A DNA stretch of 64,000 bases from Hymenobacter aranciens (GTDB lineage: Bacteria > Bacteroidota > Bacteroidia > Cytophagales > Hymenobacteraceae): the NCBI RefSeq assembly GCF_030580865.1, contig NZ_JAUQSY010000001.1:496001-560000 (forward strand), given 5' to 3'. The translations under genes were made by a program, and so were the position numbers. The notes under the pieces are model-generated. The model was given only the letters and a program-made list of their open reading frames with translations, had not been told where the DNA came from and ran no database searches. This document shows, in pieces, positions 9,077 to 16,272 of the stretch (positions are counted from its first letter, which is position 1; each line of letters begins with the position of its first letter).

Positions 9077-9100
9077 AATGCTTTGGGAACGAGCAGCTAC

Positions 9101-9376
9101 TTACGCAGCAATCGTCACCACTTCGGCCGGCACCACGCTCACGTACGAGCGGTCGTTGCGGCCTTTGCGGAACTGCACGCGGCCGTCCACCAGGGCAAAC
9201 AGCGTGTGGTCCTTGCCGATACCCACGTTTTCACCCGGGTGGTGCTTGGTACCGCGCTGACGCACGATGATGTTGCCAGCGATGAGGGGCTGACCACCGA
9301 AAATTTTAACGCCGAGACGTTTGGAATGCGATTCGCGGCCGTTGTTGGATGAGCCGACACCTTTCTTGTGAGCCAT
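9101..9376 (-). CDS. rpmA: 50S ribosomal protein L27
   Basis: This 91-residue protein is the large-subunit protein whose N-terminal arm reaches toward the peptidyl-transferase centre. [20 protein letters not shown] is the diagnostic N-terminus. [19 protein letters not shown] and [17 protein letters not shown] follow as usual. Length is normal and there is no N-terminal cleavage extension of the Firmicutes type. It is the second gene of the conserved rplU-rpmA pair, but separated from rplU by an unusual 128-base spacer. Confidence 0.97.
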   Translation of the reverse strand: MAHKKGVGSSNNGRESHSKRLGVKIFGGQPLIAGNIIVRQRGTKHHPGENVGIGKDHTLFALVDGRVQFRKGRNDRSYVSVVPAEVVTIAA

Positions 9377-9380
9377 GGTT

Positions 9381-9504
9381 GGTTTAGCTTTTAGCTAATA
9401 GCTGTTAGCTGTTAGCCTGTTGGGTAATGCAATAGCCAGTAGAACAAAAAGCTAACAGCTAAGGGCCGCATTAAGGCCCCCGCTGTCAGCTAAAAGCTCA
9501 CAAC
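9381..9504. repeat. Self-complementary spacer between rplU and rpmA
   Basis: The spacer is built from AGCTTTTAGCT, TAGCTGTTAGC and their complements (GCTAACAGCTAAG, AGCTAAAAGCT) at its two ends, so the 124 bases can fold on themselves. GGGCCGCATTAAGGCCC sits inside. Such a spacer is unusual inside a ribosomal-protein operon and could tune rpmA expression or be a dispersed palindrome. Confidence 0.6.
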
Positions 9505-9810
9505 CTAGCCGATGCTGTTAATCATTACTTTGGTGTAGTCCTGACGGTGACCGTTCATTTTCTTGTAGCCCTTGCGGCGCTTCTTTTTGAAAACGAGAAC
9601 TTTGTCGCCTTTTACGTGGGCCAGGATGGTGCCAGTTACTTTCACGTTCAGCGTCGGCGAGCCGATGCTGATGCTGCCGTTGTCGTCCGTCAGCAGGGCG
9701 TTGCCCAGCTCTACGGAGTCACCGACGTTGCCAGCTAGTTTGTGAGCGTAAACGAATTTATTGGCCTCAACCTTAGTCTGCTGGCCGGCGATATTGACAA
9801 TTGCGTACAT
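9505..9810 (-). CDS. rplU: 50S ribosomal protein L21
   Basis: This 101-residue protein binds 23S rRNA. The family pattern is clear: MYAIVNIAGQQTKVEANKF at the N-terminus, VKVTGTILAHVKGDKVLVFKKKRRK in the middle and GHRQDYTKVMI at the C-terminus. Length is normal. It is the promoter-proximal gene of the rplU-rpmA operon. A minus-strand TACTTTTG lies 33 bases upstream of the ATG. Confidence 0.97.
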   Translation of the reverse strand: MYAIVNIAGQQTKVEANKFVYAHKLAGNVGDSVELGNALLTDDNGSISIGSPTLNVKVTGTILAHVKGDKVLVFKKKRRKGYKKMNGHRQDYTKVMINSIG

Positions 9811-9842
9811 CAGCTTGCGCGGTATTTTCTGAAATGGGATTG

Positions 9843-9850
9843 CAAAAGTA
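9843..9850 (-). promoter_or_regulatory. -7 box of the rplU-rpmA operon
   Basis: The minus strand reads TACTTTTG, a full match to TAnnTTTG, 33 bases upstream of the rplU start. No convincing -33 TTG was identified. Confidence 0.6.
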
Positions 9851-10001
9851 CGGCTTCGCTTTCAGAAAACCAAACCTAAGTCATTAATCGTCATTTGCTG
9901 CCTGCCCGGCCCCGCGCCGCCGGGGCCCCAAAGCCCGTGTTACGGCCGCGTGAAGCCTCATTTCAAGGAATTGCGCCGGAGCGCCCGCGAATACGCTTTT
10001 T

Positions 10002-10052
10002 TGTGGACAACTTGCCCATTTATTCGGTTATCCACAGCTTAAATGTGGATAA
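10002..10052. promoter_or_regulatory. Cluster of three DnaA-box-like sites
   Basis: TTATCCACA at 10028-10036 and TGTGGATAA at 10044-10052 are perfect DnaA boxes in opposite orientation. TGTGGACAA at 10002-10010 is a one-mismatch box. They sit in the 499-base divergent gap between rplU and nrdB, beside an A-rich tract with the direct repeat CGAAAAAAG (near 10055 and 10079). DnaA control of nrd genes is known in Escherichia coli; a replication-origin role is the alternative. The rest of the gap shows no gene. Confidence 0.6.
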
Positions 10053-10203
10053 CTACGAAAAAAGCGCCTGATTTTGAGCGAAAAAAGATTAAGGCCAGAT
10101 TAAGAAGGCCGCCGGCGCGAAGGCCAATTCAGGCTCTGAAGGTACCGAAAAATTAGCCGGAAAAAAACCAAAATCTCGTACCCGAACAGGGCCGGGGGCG
10201 GCC

Positions 10204-10211
10204 TATCTTTG
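10204..10211 (+). promoter_or_regulatory. -7 box of nrdB
   Basis: TATCTTTG matches TAnnTTTG perfectly and would start a transcript with a leader of about 90 bases before the nrdB ATG at 10310. The DnaA-box-like sites lie about 150-200 bases upstream. Confidence 0.6.
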
Positions 10212-10309
10212 AAGTCCCAACCGCTGGCGCCGGGCCGAAACAACTCCCGCCCGCGTTGGTTGGCTTACCCTGCCCGACTACGCTAACCGCAACAAAAACG
10301 CTATTCTCT

Positions 10310-11269
10310 ATGGAGCCACTCCTCGCCGAAAACCCCAACCGCTTCGTGCTTTTCCCGATTCAGAACGATGAGGTGTGGCAGTACTACAAGAAGTCGCAGG
10401 CCTCGTTCTGGACCGCCGAGGAAATCGACCTCTCGCAAGACCAGAAGGACTGGAATGGCCTCAACGACAACGAGCGTCACTTCATCAAGCATGTGCTGGC
10501 CTTCTTCGCCGCCTCCGATGGCATCGTGAACGAAAACCTGGCCGTCAACTTCATGCAGGAAGTGCAGATGCCCGAGGCCCGTTGCTTCTACGGCTTCCAG
10601 ATTATGATGGAAAACATTCACAGCGAGACCTATTCGCTGCTGATTGATACGTACATCAAAGACCCCAAGGAGAAAGACTACCTCTTCAACGCCCTCGAAA
10701 CCGTGCCCGCCGTGCAGAAAAAAGGCGAGTGGGCGCTGAAGTGGATTAACTCCGAAAACTTCGCCGAGCGGCTCATCGCCTTCGCCGCCGTGGAGGGCAT
10801 CTTCTTCTCGGGCTCGTTCTGCTCCATCTTCTGGCTGAAAAAGCGCGGTCTGATGCCGGGTCTAACTTTCTCCAACGAGCTGATTTCGCGCGACGAAGGT
10901 CTGCACTGCGACTTTGCCTGCCTGCTCTATAGCTACCTCGTGAATAAGCTGCCCGAGGAGCGCGTGCAGGGCATCATCCGCGATGCGGTGACCATCGAGC
11001 AGGAATTCGTGACCGACGCGCTGCCGGTGAGCCTCATTGGGATGAATGCCAAGGCCATGTCGCAGTACATCGAGTTTGTGGCCGACCGGCTACTGGTGTC
11101 GCTGGGCTGCGGCAAGATTTACAACACGGCCAACCCCTTCGATTTCATGGAAATGATTTCGGTGCAGGGCAAAACCAACTTCTTCGAGAAGCGCGTGGCC
11201 GAGTACCAGAAAGCCGGCGTAATGAGCGAGCGGACGGAAAACCTGTTCTCGCTGGACGAGGATTTCTAG
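10310..11269 (+). CDS. nrdB: Ribonucleoside-diphosphate reductase, small (beta) subunit
   Basis: The 319-residue class Ia R2 subunit houses the di-iron/tyrosyl radical that starts ribonucleotide reduction. Ligand motifs are visible: [12 protein letters not shown], the helix [20 protein letters not shown] whose Tyr in SETY corresponds to the radical Tyr, and [34 protein letters not shown] closely resembles the eukaryotic R2 sequence. The C-terminal tail NLFSLDEDF is acidic and ends in Phe, as needed for docking to NrdA. ATG 10310 is chosen over an in-frame GTG upstream at 10256. Its partner nrdA lies 2.5 kb downstream, past unrelated genes. Confidence 0.96.
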   Translation: MEPLLAENPNRFVLFPIQNDEVWQYYKKSQASFWTAEEIDLSQDQKDWNGLNDNERHFIKHVLAFFAASDGIVNENLAVNFMQEVQMPEARCFYGFQIMMENIHSETYSLLIDTYIKDPKEKDYLFNALETVPAVQKKGEWALKWINSENFAERLIAFAAVEGIFFSGSFCSIFWLKKRGLMPGLTFSNELISRDEGLHCDFACLLYSYLVNKLPEERVQGIIRDAVTIEQEFVTDALPVSLIGMNAKAMSQYIEFVADRLLVSLGCGKIYNTANPFDFMEMISVQGKTNFFEKRVAEYQKAGVMSERTENLFSLDEDF

Positions 11270-11292
11270 GAGGTTACCAACGCAAGACTGTA

Positions 11293-11325
11293 AGCCCCAA
11301 CTCCCCACCGGAGTTGGGGCTTTTT
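11293..11325 (+). terminator. Terminator of nrdB
   Basis: A perfect 12-bp stem (AGCCCCAACTCC / GGAGTTGGGGCT) with a 5-base loop is followed by a T tract, 23 bases after the nrdB stop. It separates nrdB transcription from the genes that follow. Confidence 0.9.
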
Positions 11326-11390
11326 GTTGGTTCAGCTTAGGCCGCGAAGAGACGTTTAACCGTACAGAGGCTACTCACGAGCTTACTGCC

Positions 11391-11618
11391 ATGACTGACT
11401 TTCGCGAACAATGGCCTTTGCCGGGCCAGATTGACCCCAACATTACCCCCTGCGCCTTCTGCCGCCGCCGCATCCGAGTGCAGGGTCAGCCCATCTTCCA
11501 GACCTGCTCCTGCAAAGCCTTCGGGCCACCCGTAACTATCGGGGCACTGGTGGCGGGGGCGGTGCTGGCCCTGGCCGGGCTGTGGTGGCTGGCCAAGTGC
11601 GGCAAAGCAAATCAGTAA
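11391..11618 (+). CDS. Small Cys-rich membrane-anchored protein
   Basis: This 75-residue protein has two cysteine pairs, CAFC near residue 22 and TCSC near residue 39, which could form a small zinc-binding knuckle. A single C-terminal transmembrane segment (ITIGALVAGAVLALAGLWWLA region) and a short basic tail follow. I recognise no family. The ATG at 11391 follows a gap after the nrdB terminator, so it is transcribed separately. The orientation would leave the Cys domain on one side of the inner membrane. Confidence 0.55.
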   Translation: MTDFREQWPLPGQIDPNITPCAFCRRRIRVQGQPIFQTCSCKAFGPPVTIGALVAGAVLALAGLWWLAKCGKANQ

Positions 11619-11785
11619 AGCCGTGTAGCTAAACCAGGAGGCTGCTGCGCGGTTGAGGGAATCCAGTCCTCTAAAACCAGGCGGTTTTCTGTTGGTCAGG
11701 CAACCTTTTCACCACATTCTGGGAGTTGTCGTATGTGAGCCGTTGGTAACTGGGTTGAACAATCGTCCTTTTCCATTTCTATTCC

Positions 11786-12367
11786 ATGAAATACGTCTTA
11801 CTCCTGTTCGCTTTCTTTGCGGCTTTCACTGTTCAGGCCCAGAAAACCGACAAATACCCGCGCTACAGCACGGCTGGCGGCCAGATTACCTTCTTTTCCT
11901 CCACGCCCATCGAGGACATTGAGGCCCTGAACCAGCAGGTGGCCGCCATTTTCGACCTCAACGCGGGCAAGCTGGCGTTTTCGACGCTCATGCGCGGCTT
12001 CGTCTTCAAAAGCTCGCTGATGCAGGACCACTTCAACGAGAACTACGCCGAATCGGAGAAGTACCCGCGGGCCCGGTTCAGCGGCGAAATTAAGAACATG
12101 CCCAGCGACGAGCTGCTGCGCTCGGGCCCGCAGCCGGTGGAGGTGCAGGGCCACCTCACCATCCACGGCGTGAAGCGCAAAGTCAAAGTGCCCGGCACGC
12201 TCTTCCTGCGCGGCGACGAGCTGGTGGCAACTTCTAAATTCGTGGTGCAGCCGGAGGATTACAAAATCAAAATCCCGGCCCTGGTGCGCAACAACATCGC
12301 CAAGGACATCGACGTGAGCATCATCCTCTCGTGCCGCCCGGGCTCGGCCGTGGCTTCGCTGAAATAG
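11786..12367 (+). CDS. YceI-like secreted lipocalin-fold protein
   Basis: This 193-residue protein starts with a signal peptide (MKYVLLLFAFFAAFTVQAQ). YceI family features follow: GGQITFFSSTPIEDIEA, FDLNAGKLAFSTLMRGFVFKSSLMQDHFNENY, EKYPRARFSGEI, and VQGHLTIHGVKRKV with the characteristic LTIHGV strand. The family is known to form a periplasmic beta-barrel that binds isoprenoid or amphiphilic ligands. Here the precise role is unknown. It is followed after 14 bases by a membrane hydrolase gene on the same strand. Confidence 0.88.
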   Translation: MKYVLLLFAFFAAFTVQAQKTDKYPRYSTAGGQITFFSSTPIEDIEALNQQVAAIFDLNAGKLAFSTLMRGFVFKSSLMQDHFNENYAESEKYPRARFSGEIKNMPSDELLRSGPQPVEVQGHLTIHGVKRKVKVPGTLFLRGDELVATSKFVVQPEDYKIKIPALVRNNIAKDIDVSIILSCRPGSAVASLK

Positions 12368-12381
12368 CGTAGCTTGCCGGG

Positions 12382-12984
12382 ATGAAAATTCCCCGGCTTA
12401 GCTCTGCCCTCATTTTCGGAATCCTGGCTGTCGGCTGGCTGCTGGTGTGGCTGGGCCACGCCTACGTGGTACCGCAGCTGCGCCGGCCGCTGCTCATCGG
12501 CCTGGCCGACCCGGCGGTGCACGGCCTCGTCTCGCTGCTGCTGGTGCTGCCGCTGTGGCTGCGCCGGGTGGTCGATACGCCGGTGGCCTTGATTGCCGTG
12601 CTGGTGGGCGTGCTCATCGACGTGGACCACGCCATTGCGGCGGGCTCGTTCGATTTCAAAGCCATGCTGTCGCTGCCGGGGCGGCCGCTGGGGCACAGCT
12701 TCGTGGTGAGCATGCTGGTGGCGGCGGGGCTGGCGCTGGCCTTGCGGCTGGGGTGGCGGCGCTATGCTTCGTGGGGGCCGTTTTATCTGTTCTGGGTGTC
12801 GCTGGCTTCGCACATTGCGCGCGATGGGGTGACGCCCTGGGCCTGGCCGTGGGTGGCGCCGGCTATTCCGGCGGCGGTGTTTTTCGGGATATTCGTGCCG
12901 TTGAGCTTTGGGCACTTACTTTTCGCCGAGCGCCTGCGCCCCGTCTGTCATGCTGAACGCAGTGAAGCATCCTCCCGCGCCTGA
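12382..12984 (+). CDS. Putative membrane-bound metal-dependent hydrolase (YdjM-like), repeat-extended C-terminus
   Basis: This 200-residue protein has about five hydrophobic segments. Its polar motifs, DVDHAIAAGSFDF, RPLGHSFVVS and SHIARDGVTPWAWPW, match the layout of YdjM/DUF457-type membrane metal-dependent hydrolases. The substrate is unknown. The last residues, RPVCHAERSEASSRA, are translated from a dispersed palindrome (12943 onward). The native C-terminus was therefore probably nearer residue 187, and the repeat insertion provides the present stop. Confidence 0.7.
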   Translation: MKIPRLSSALIFGILAVGWLLVWLGHAYVVPQLRRPLLIGLADPAVHGLVSLLLVLPLWLRRVVDTPVALIAVLVGVLIDVDHAIAAGSFDFKAMLSLPGRPLGHSFVVSMLVAAGLALALRLGWRRYASWGPFYLFWVSLASHIARDGVTPWAWPWVAPAIPAAVFFGIFVPLSFGHLLFAERLRPVCHAERSEASSRA

Positions 12985-13102
12985 CCGCTCGGAACCGCCT
13001 ACGCGGCTGTCATGCTGAGTAAAGCGAAGCATCCTATCACGCAGGGATGAGTAAGTTAGCGGCCGGGCGAGATAAGATGCTTCGCTCTGCTCAGCATGAC
13101 AG
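12943..13102. repeat. GIY-YIG-associated palindromic repeats, left flank
   Basis: Two forward units TGTCATGCTGA...GAAGCATCCT begin near 12947 and 13009, and one inverted unit (13071-13102, AGATGCTTCGCTCTGCTCAG...) lies just before the nuclease ATG. The second forward unit and the inverted unit pair over about 30 bases around a loop of about 35 bases. The first unit is read through by the upstream hydrolase gene. Confidence 0.85.
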
Positions 13103-13105
13103 GAC

Positions 13106-13387
13106 ATGGCGTACTACGTCTACATCACGACTAATCCGGCCAAAATCGTCCTCTATATCGGTGTGACAGCTGATATGGTGCGACGGCTGGGTCTGCATTA
13201 CGATAACCGGGGCTCGGCGAAGACTTTTGCGGGACGGTATTTCTGCTATAATCTGCTGTATTGGGAGCTGTTCACGGATATTCGGTCGGCTATTGCGCGG
13301 GAGAAGGAGTTGAAGGGTTGGACGCGGGCGAAGAAGGAAGTGCTGATTGCGACGATGAACCCGGAATGGGAGTTCTTGCGGATGTGA
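13106..13387 (+). CDS. Small GIY-YIG nuclease-domain protein
   Basis: This 93-residue protein consists almost entirely of a GIY-YIG domain. The strand pair is visible as YYVYITTNPAKIVLYIGVT (Y-V-Y ... Y-I-G), then R in VRRLGLHY, then YYEL-like LLYWELFTDIRSAIAREKELKGWTRAKK, where the conserved Glu (AIAREKELK) sits. No DNA-binding domain is attached. Palindromic repeats of one family lie 3 bases before its start and 16 bases after its stop. This suggests a mobile or repeat-mobilising unit rather than a housekeeping repair gene. Confidence 0.88.
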   Translation: MAYYVYITTNPAKIVLYIGVTADMVRRLGLHYDNRGSAKTFAGRYFCYNLLYWELFTDIRSAIAREKELKGWTRAKKEVLIATMNPEWEFLRM

Positions 13388-13403
13388 TGCTGTGCGTTCG
13401 CGC

Positions 13404-13579
13404 CGTCTGTCATGCTGAGCGCAGCGAAGCATCCTCTCACGCCGAAACGACGCAGTAAATCAATCGTTGAGGCGCGATAGGATGCTTCCTTCGTCAGCAT
13501 GACAGACGGCGCGCGAGAGCATAGCTGGGCGAGATGGGTGGTCAGGCGTGAGAGGATGCTTCCTTCGTCAGCATGACAG
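13404..13579. repeat. GIY-YIG-associated palindromic repeats, right flank
   Basis: One forward unit (13404-13440) and two inverted units (13477-13512 and 13547-13579, both with GATGCTTCCTTCGTCAGCAT) follow the nuclease. The left and right flanks together give the order forward-forward-inverted-ORF-forward-inverted-inverted, which is symmetric about the ORF. Beyond 13580, up to nrdA at 13814, there is no gene; TACTTTTC near 13729 is a weak promoter candidate. Confidence 0.85.
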
Positions 13580-13813
13580 TTCCGGCGCGGGCGGCTGCCG
13601 GAATGCAAAAACGCCTTCCTGAATACGTTTGAGTGGTATGTGGAAAACTTCTAAAGTTTTTCCTTGTCCTCCTTAAAACCCGGCGGTAACTTCCGGTATT
13701 GATAGACGCGGCCGCTCCACAGCGGCCCTACTTTTCTCCTGCTTTCACAACTCGCCCGGCCCCCGCCGGGTGGTTCCAACATAGTAAAAACACCTAACCC
13801 CTCTCCACTAGGT

Positions 13814-16195
13814 ATGCTCGTTATTAAACGCGATGGCCGCCGCGAATCGGTCAAATTTGACAAGGTTACGGCCCGGATTGAAAAGCTCTGCTACGGGCTG
13901 AACATGAACTTCGTCTCGCCCATCGAAGTGGCGAAGAAGGTGATTGACGGCATCTACGACGGCGTGACCACCGTGGAGCTGGATAACCTGGCGGCTGAGA
14001 CTGCCGCCTCGCTCACCACCAAGCACCCCGACTACGCCATCCTGGCGGCCCGCATCGCGGTGAGCAACCTGCACAAGGTGACCTCGAAGTCGTTTTCGAG
14101 CACCATGAAGCGGCTCTATACCTACGAGGACCCCAAGAACGGCGAAAACGCCTCGCTGCTGGCCAAGGACGTGTGGGAAGTCATCCACAAGCACGCCGCT
14201 ACGCTGGACTCGGCCATCATCTACGACCGCGACTACAACTACGACTTCTTCGGCTTCAAAACGCTGGAGCGGAGCTACCTGCTGCGCCTCGATGGCAAGG
14301 TGGTGGAGCGCCCGCAGCACATGCTGATGCGCGTGTCGGTGGGTATTCACAAGGAGGATATCGACTCGGCCATCAAGACCTACAACCTGATGTCGGAGCG
14401 CTGGATGACCCACGCTACGCCGACCCTGTTCAACGCCGGCACGCCCAAGCCGCAGATGTCGAGCTGCTTCCTGCTCACGATGAAGGACGACTCCATCGAG
14501 GGCATTTACGACACGCTGAAGAACTGCGCCCTGATTTCGCAGTCGGCCGGCGGCATCGGGCTTTCGGTGAGCAACGTGCGCGGCACGGGCTCCTACATCA
14601 AGGGCACCAACGGCAACTCCAACGGCCTGGTGCCGATGCTGAAGGTGTTCAACGACACGGCCCGCTACGTGGACCAGGGCGGCGGCAAGCGCAAGGGCGC
14701 CTTCGCCATCTACCTGGAGCCCTGGCACTCCGACATCTTCGAGTTTCTGGACCTGAAGAAAAACCACGGCAAGGAGGAGATGCGCGCCCGCGACCTCTTT
14801 TACGCCATGTGGACGCCCGACCTGTTCATGAAGCGCGTGGAGGAAAATGGCGACTGGACCCTGATGTGCCCCCACGAGTGCCCCGGCCTCGACACGAGCT
14901 GGGGCCCGGAGTTCGAGAAGCTCTACACCAAGTATGAGCGCGAAGGCCGCGGCCGCCGCACCATCAAGGCGCAGGAGCTGTGGTTTGCCATTCTGGAAAG
15001 CCAGACCGAAACCGGCACGCCCTACATGCTCTACAAGGACGCCGCCAACGGCAAGAGCAACCAGCAGAACCTGGGCACGATTAAGTCGTCGAACCTGTGC
15101 ACCGAAATCATGGAGTACACCGACAAGGACGAAATCGCGGTGTGCAACCTGGCCTCGCTGGCTTTGCCCCGCTACCTCGTGACCGACGCGCAGGGCAACA
15201 CCACCTTCGACCACCAGAAGCTCTACGACGTCACCTACCAGACGACCATCAACCTCAACCGGGTGATTGACGTGAACTACTACCCGGTGCCCGAAACGCA
15301 GCGCTCCAACTTCCGCCACCGCCCCATCGGGCTGGGCGTGCAGGGGCTGGCCGATACGTTCATTCACCTGCGCATGCCCTTCGAGAGCGACGAGGCGGCG
15401 GGCCTGAACAAGGACATCTTCGAAACCATCTACTTCGCGGCCATGACGGCCTCGAAGGACCTCGCCATCAAGGACGGGGCCTACGAAACCTTCCCCGGCT
15501 CGCCCCTGAGCCAGGGCAAGTTCCAGTTCGACCTCTGGGGCGTGACGCCCGACTCGGGCCGCTGGGACTGGGACAGCCTGCGCGCCGAGGTAGTACAGCA
15601 CGGCGTGCGCAACTCGCTGCTGGTGGCCCCCATGCCCACCGCCAGCACCGCCCAGGTGCTCGGCAACAACGAGTCGTTCGAGCCCTACACGTCTAACATT
15701 TACGTGCGCCGCGTGCTCAGCGGGGAGTTTATGGTGGTGAACAAGCACCTGCTGCACGACCTGGTGGCCCTGGGCCTCTGGAACGAGCAGATGAAGCAGG
15801 AAATCATCGCCGCCAACGGCTCGGTGCAGGGCATCGCCCGCATCCCGCAGCACATCAAGGACCTCTACAAGACGGTGTGGGAAATCTCGCAGCGCCGCAT
15901 CATCGACATGTCGGCCGACCGCGGGGCCTACATCTGCCAAAGCCAGAGCCTGAACCTGCACGTGCAAAACGTGAACTTCGGCAAGCTCACCAGCATGCAC
16001 TTCCACGCCTGGAAGCGCGGCCTGAAAACCGGCATGTACTACCTGCGCACCAAGGCCGCCGCCGACGCCATCAAGTTCACGGTGGAAAAGCAGGCCGCCG
16101 AAACCCTGGAGCCCATGCTCGTCGCCGCCCAGAACCAGTCCGACATGGCCTGCTCGCTGGATAATCCGGAGGCTTGCGAGGCTTGCGGGTCGTAA
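13814..16195 (+). CDS. nrdA: Ribonucleoside-diphosphate reductase, large (alpha) subunit
   Basis: The 793-residue class Ia R1 subunit carries the active site and allosteric sites. The N-terminal ATP-cone ([20 protein letters not shown]) is intact. Substrate-site motifs include [28 protein letters not shown] and [10 protein letters not shown] with NLASLALP. The C-terminal redox tail ends EACEACGS, with the CxxC that re-reduces the active site. Length and motifs match eukaryotic RRM1 closely ([26 protein letters not shown]). It has no adjacent nrdB; the partner gene is 2.5 kb upstream and separated by a terminator. Confidence 0.97.
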   Translation: MLVIKRDGRRESVKFDKVTARIEKLCYGLNMNFVSPIEVAKKVIDGIYDGVTTVELDNLAAETAASLTTKHPDYAILAARIAVSNLHKVTSKSFSSTMKRLYTYEDPKNGENASLLAKDVWEVIHKHAATLDSAIIYDRDYNYDFFGFKTLERSYLLRLDGKVVERPQHMLMRVSVGIHKEDIDSAIKTYNLMSERWMTHATPTLFNAGTPKPQMSSCFLLTMKDDSIEGIYDTLKNCALISQSAGGIGLSVSNVRGTGSYIKGTNGNSNGLVPMLKVFNDTARYVDQGGGKRKGAFAIYLEPWHSDIFEFLDLKKNHGKEEMRARDLFYAMWTPDLFMKRVEENGDWTLMCPHECPGLDTSWGPEFEKLYTKYEREGRGRRTIKAQELWFAILESQTETGTPYMLYKDAANGKSNQQNLGTIKSSNLCTEIMEYTDKDEIAVCNLASLALPRYLVTDAQGNTTFDHQKLYDVTYQTTINLNRVIDVNYYPVPETQRSNFRHRPIGLGVQGLADTFIHLRMPFESDEAAGLNKDIFETIYFAAMTASKDLAIKDGAYETFPGSPLSQGKFQFDLWGVTPDSGRWDWDSLRAEVVQHGVRNSLLVAPMPTASTAQVLGNNESFEPYTSNIYVRRVLSGEFMVVNKHLLHDLVALGLWNEQMKQEIIAANGSVQGIARIPQHIKDLYKTVWEISQRRIIDMSADRGAYICQSQSLNLHVQNVNFGKLTSMHFHAWKRGLKTGMYYLRTKAAADAIKFTVEKQAAETLEPMLVAAQNQSDMACSLDNPEACEACGS

Positions 16196-16212
16196 GGGAT
16201 ATATCTTAAAGA

Positions 16213-16258
16213 GAGAGGGCCTAAGATGCAAGTAAAATACTTGTTCTTAGGCCCTCTT
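16213..16258 (+). terminator. Hairpin after nrdA
   Basis: The outer stem GAGAGGGCCTAAG / CTTAGGCCCTCTT (16213-16225 with 16246-16258) encloses a second stem CAAGTA-AAA-TACTTG. It lies between the nrdA stop and the start of the AT-rich nuclease gene. There is no long T tract after it on the plus strand, so termination is probable but not certain. Confidence 0.6.
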
Positions 16259-16272
16259 AATCAAGAAAAATT

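Noticed and set aside
10002..10052. Replication origin as the primary call
   Set aside because: No dnaA or other origin-linked gene is nearby and GC skew was not computed; listed only as DnaA-box-like sites.
12943..13579. Insertion sequence with DDE transposase
   Set aside because: The only ORF is a GIY-YIG domain; there is no transposase and no clear target-site duplication.
13808..16231. Long open frame antisense to nrdA (about 800 codons)
   Set aside because: It is the complement of a fully conserved NrdA sequence; high G+C leaves the antisense frame open by chance.
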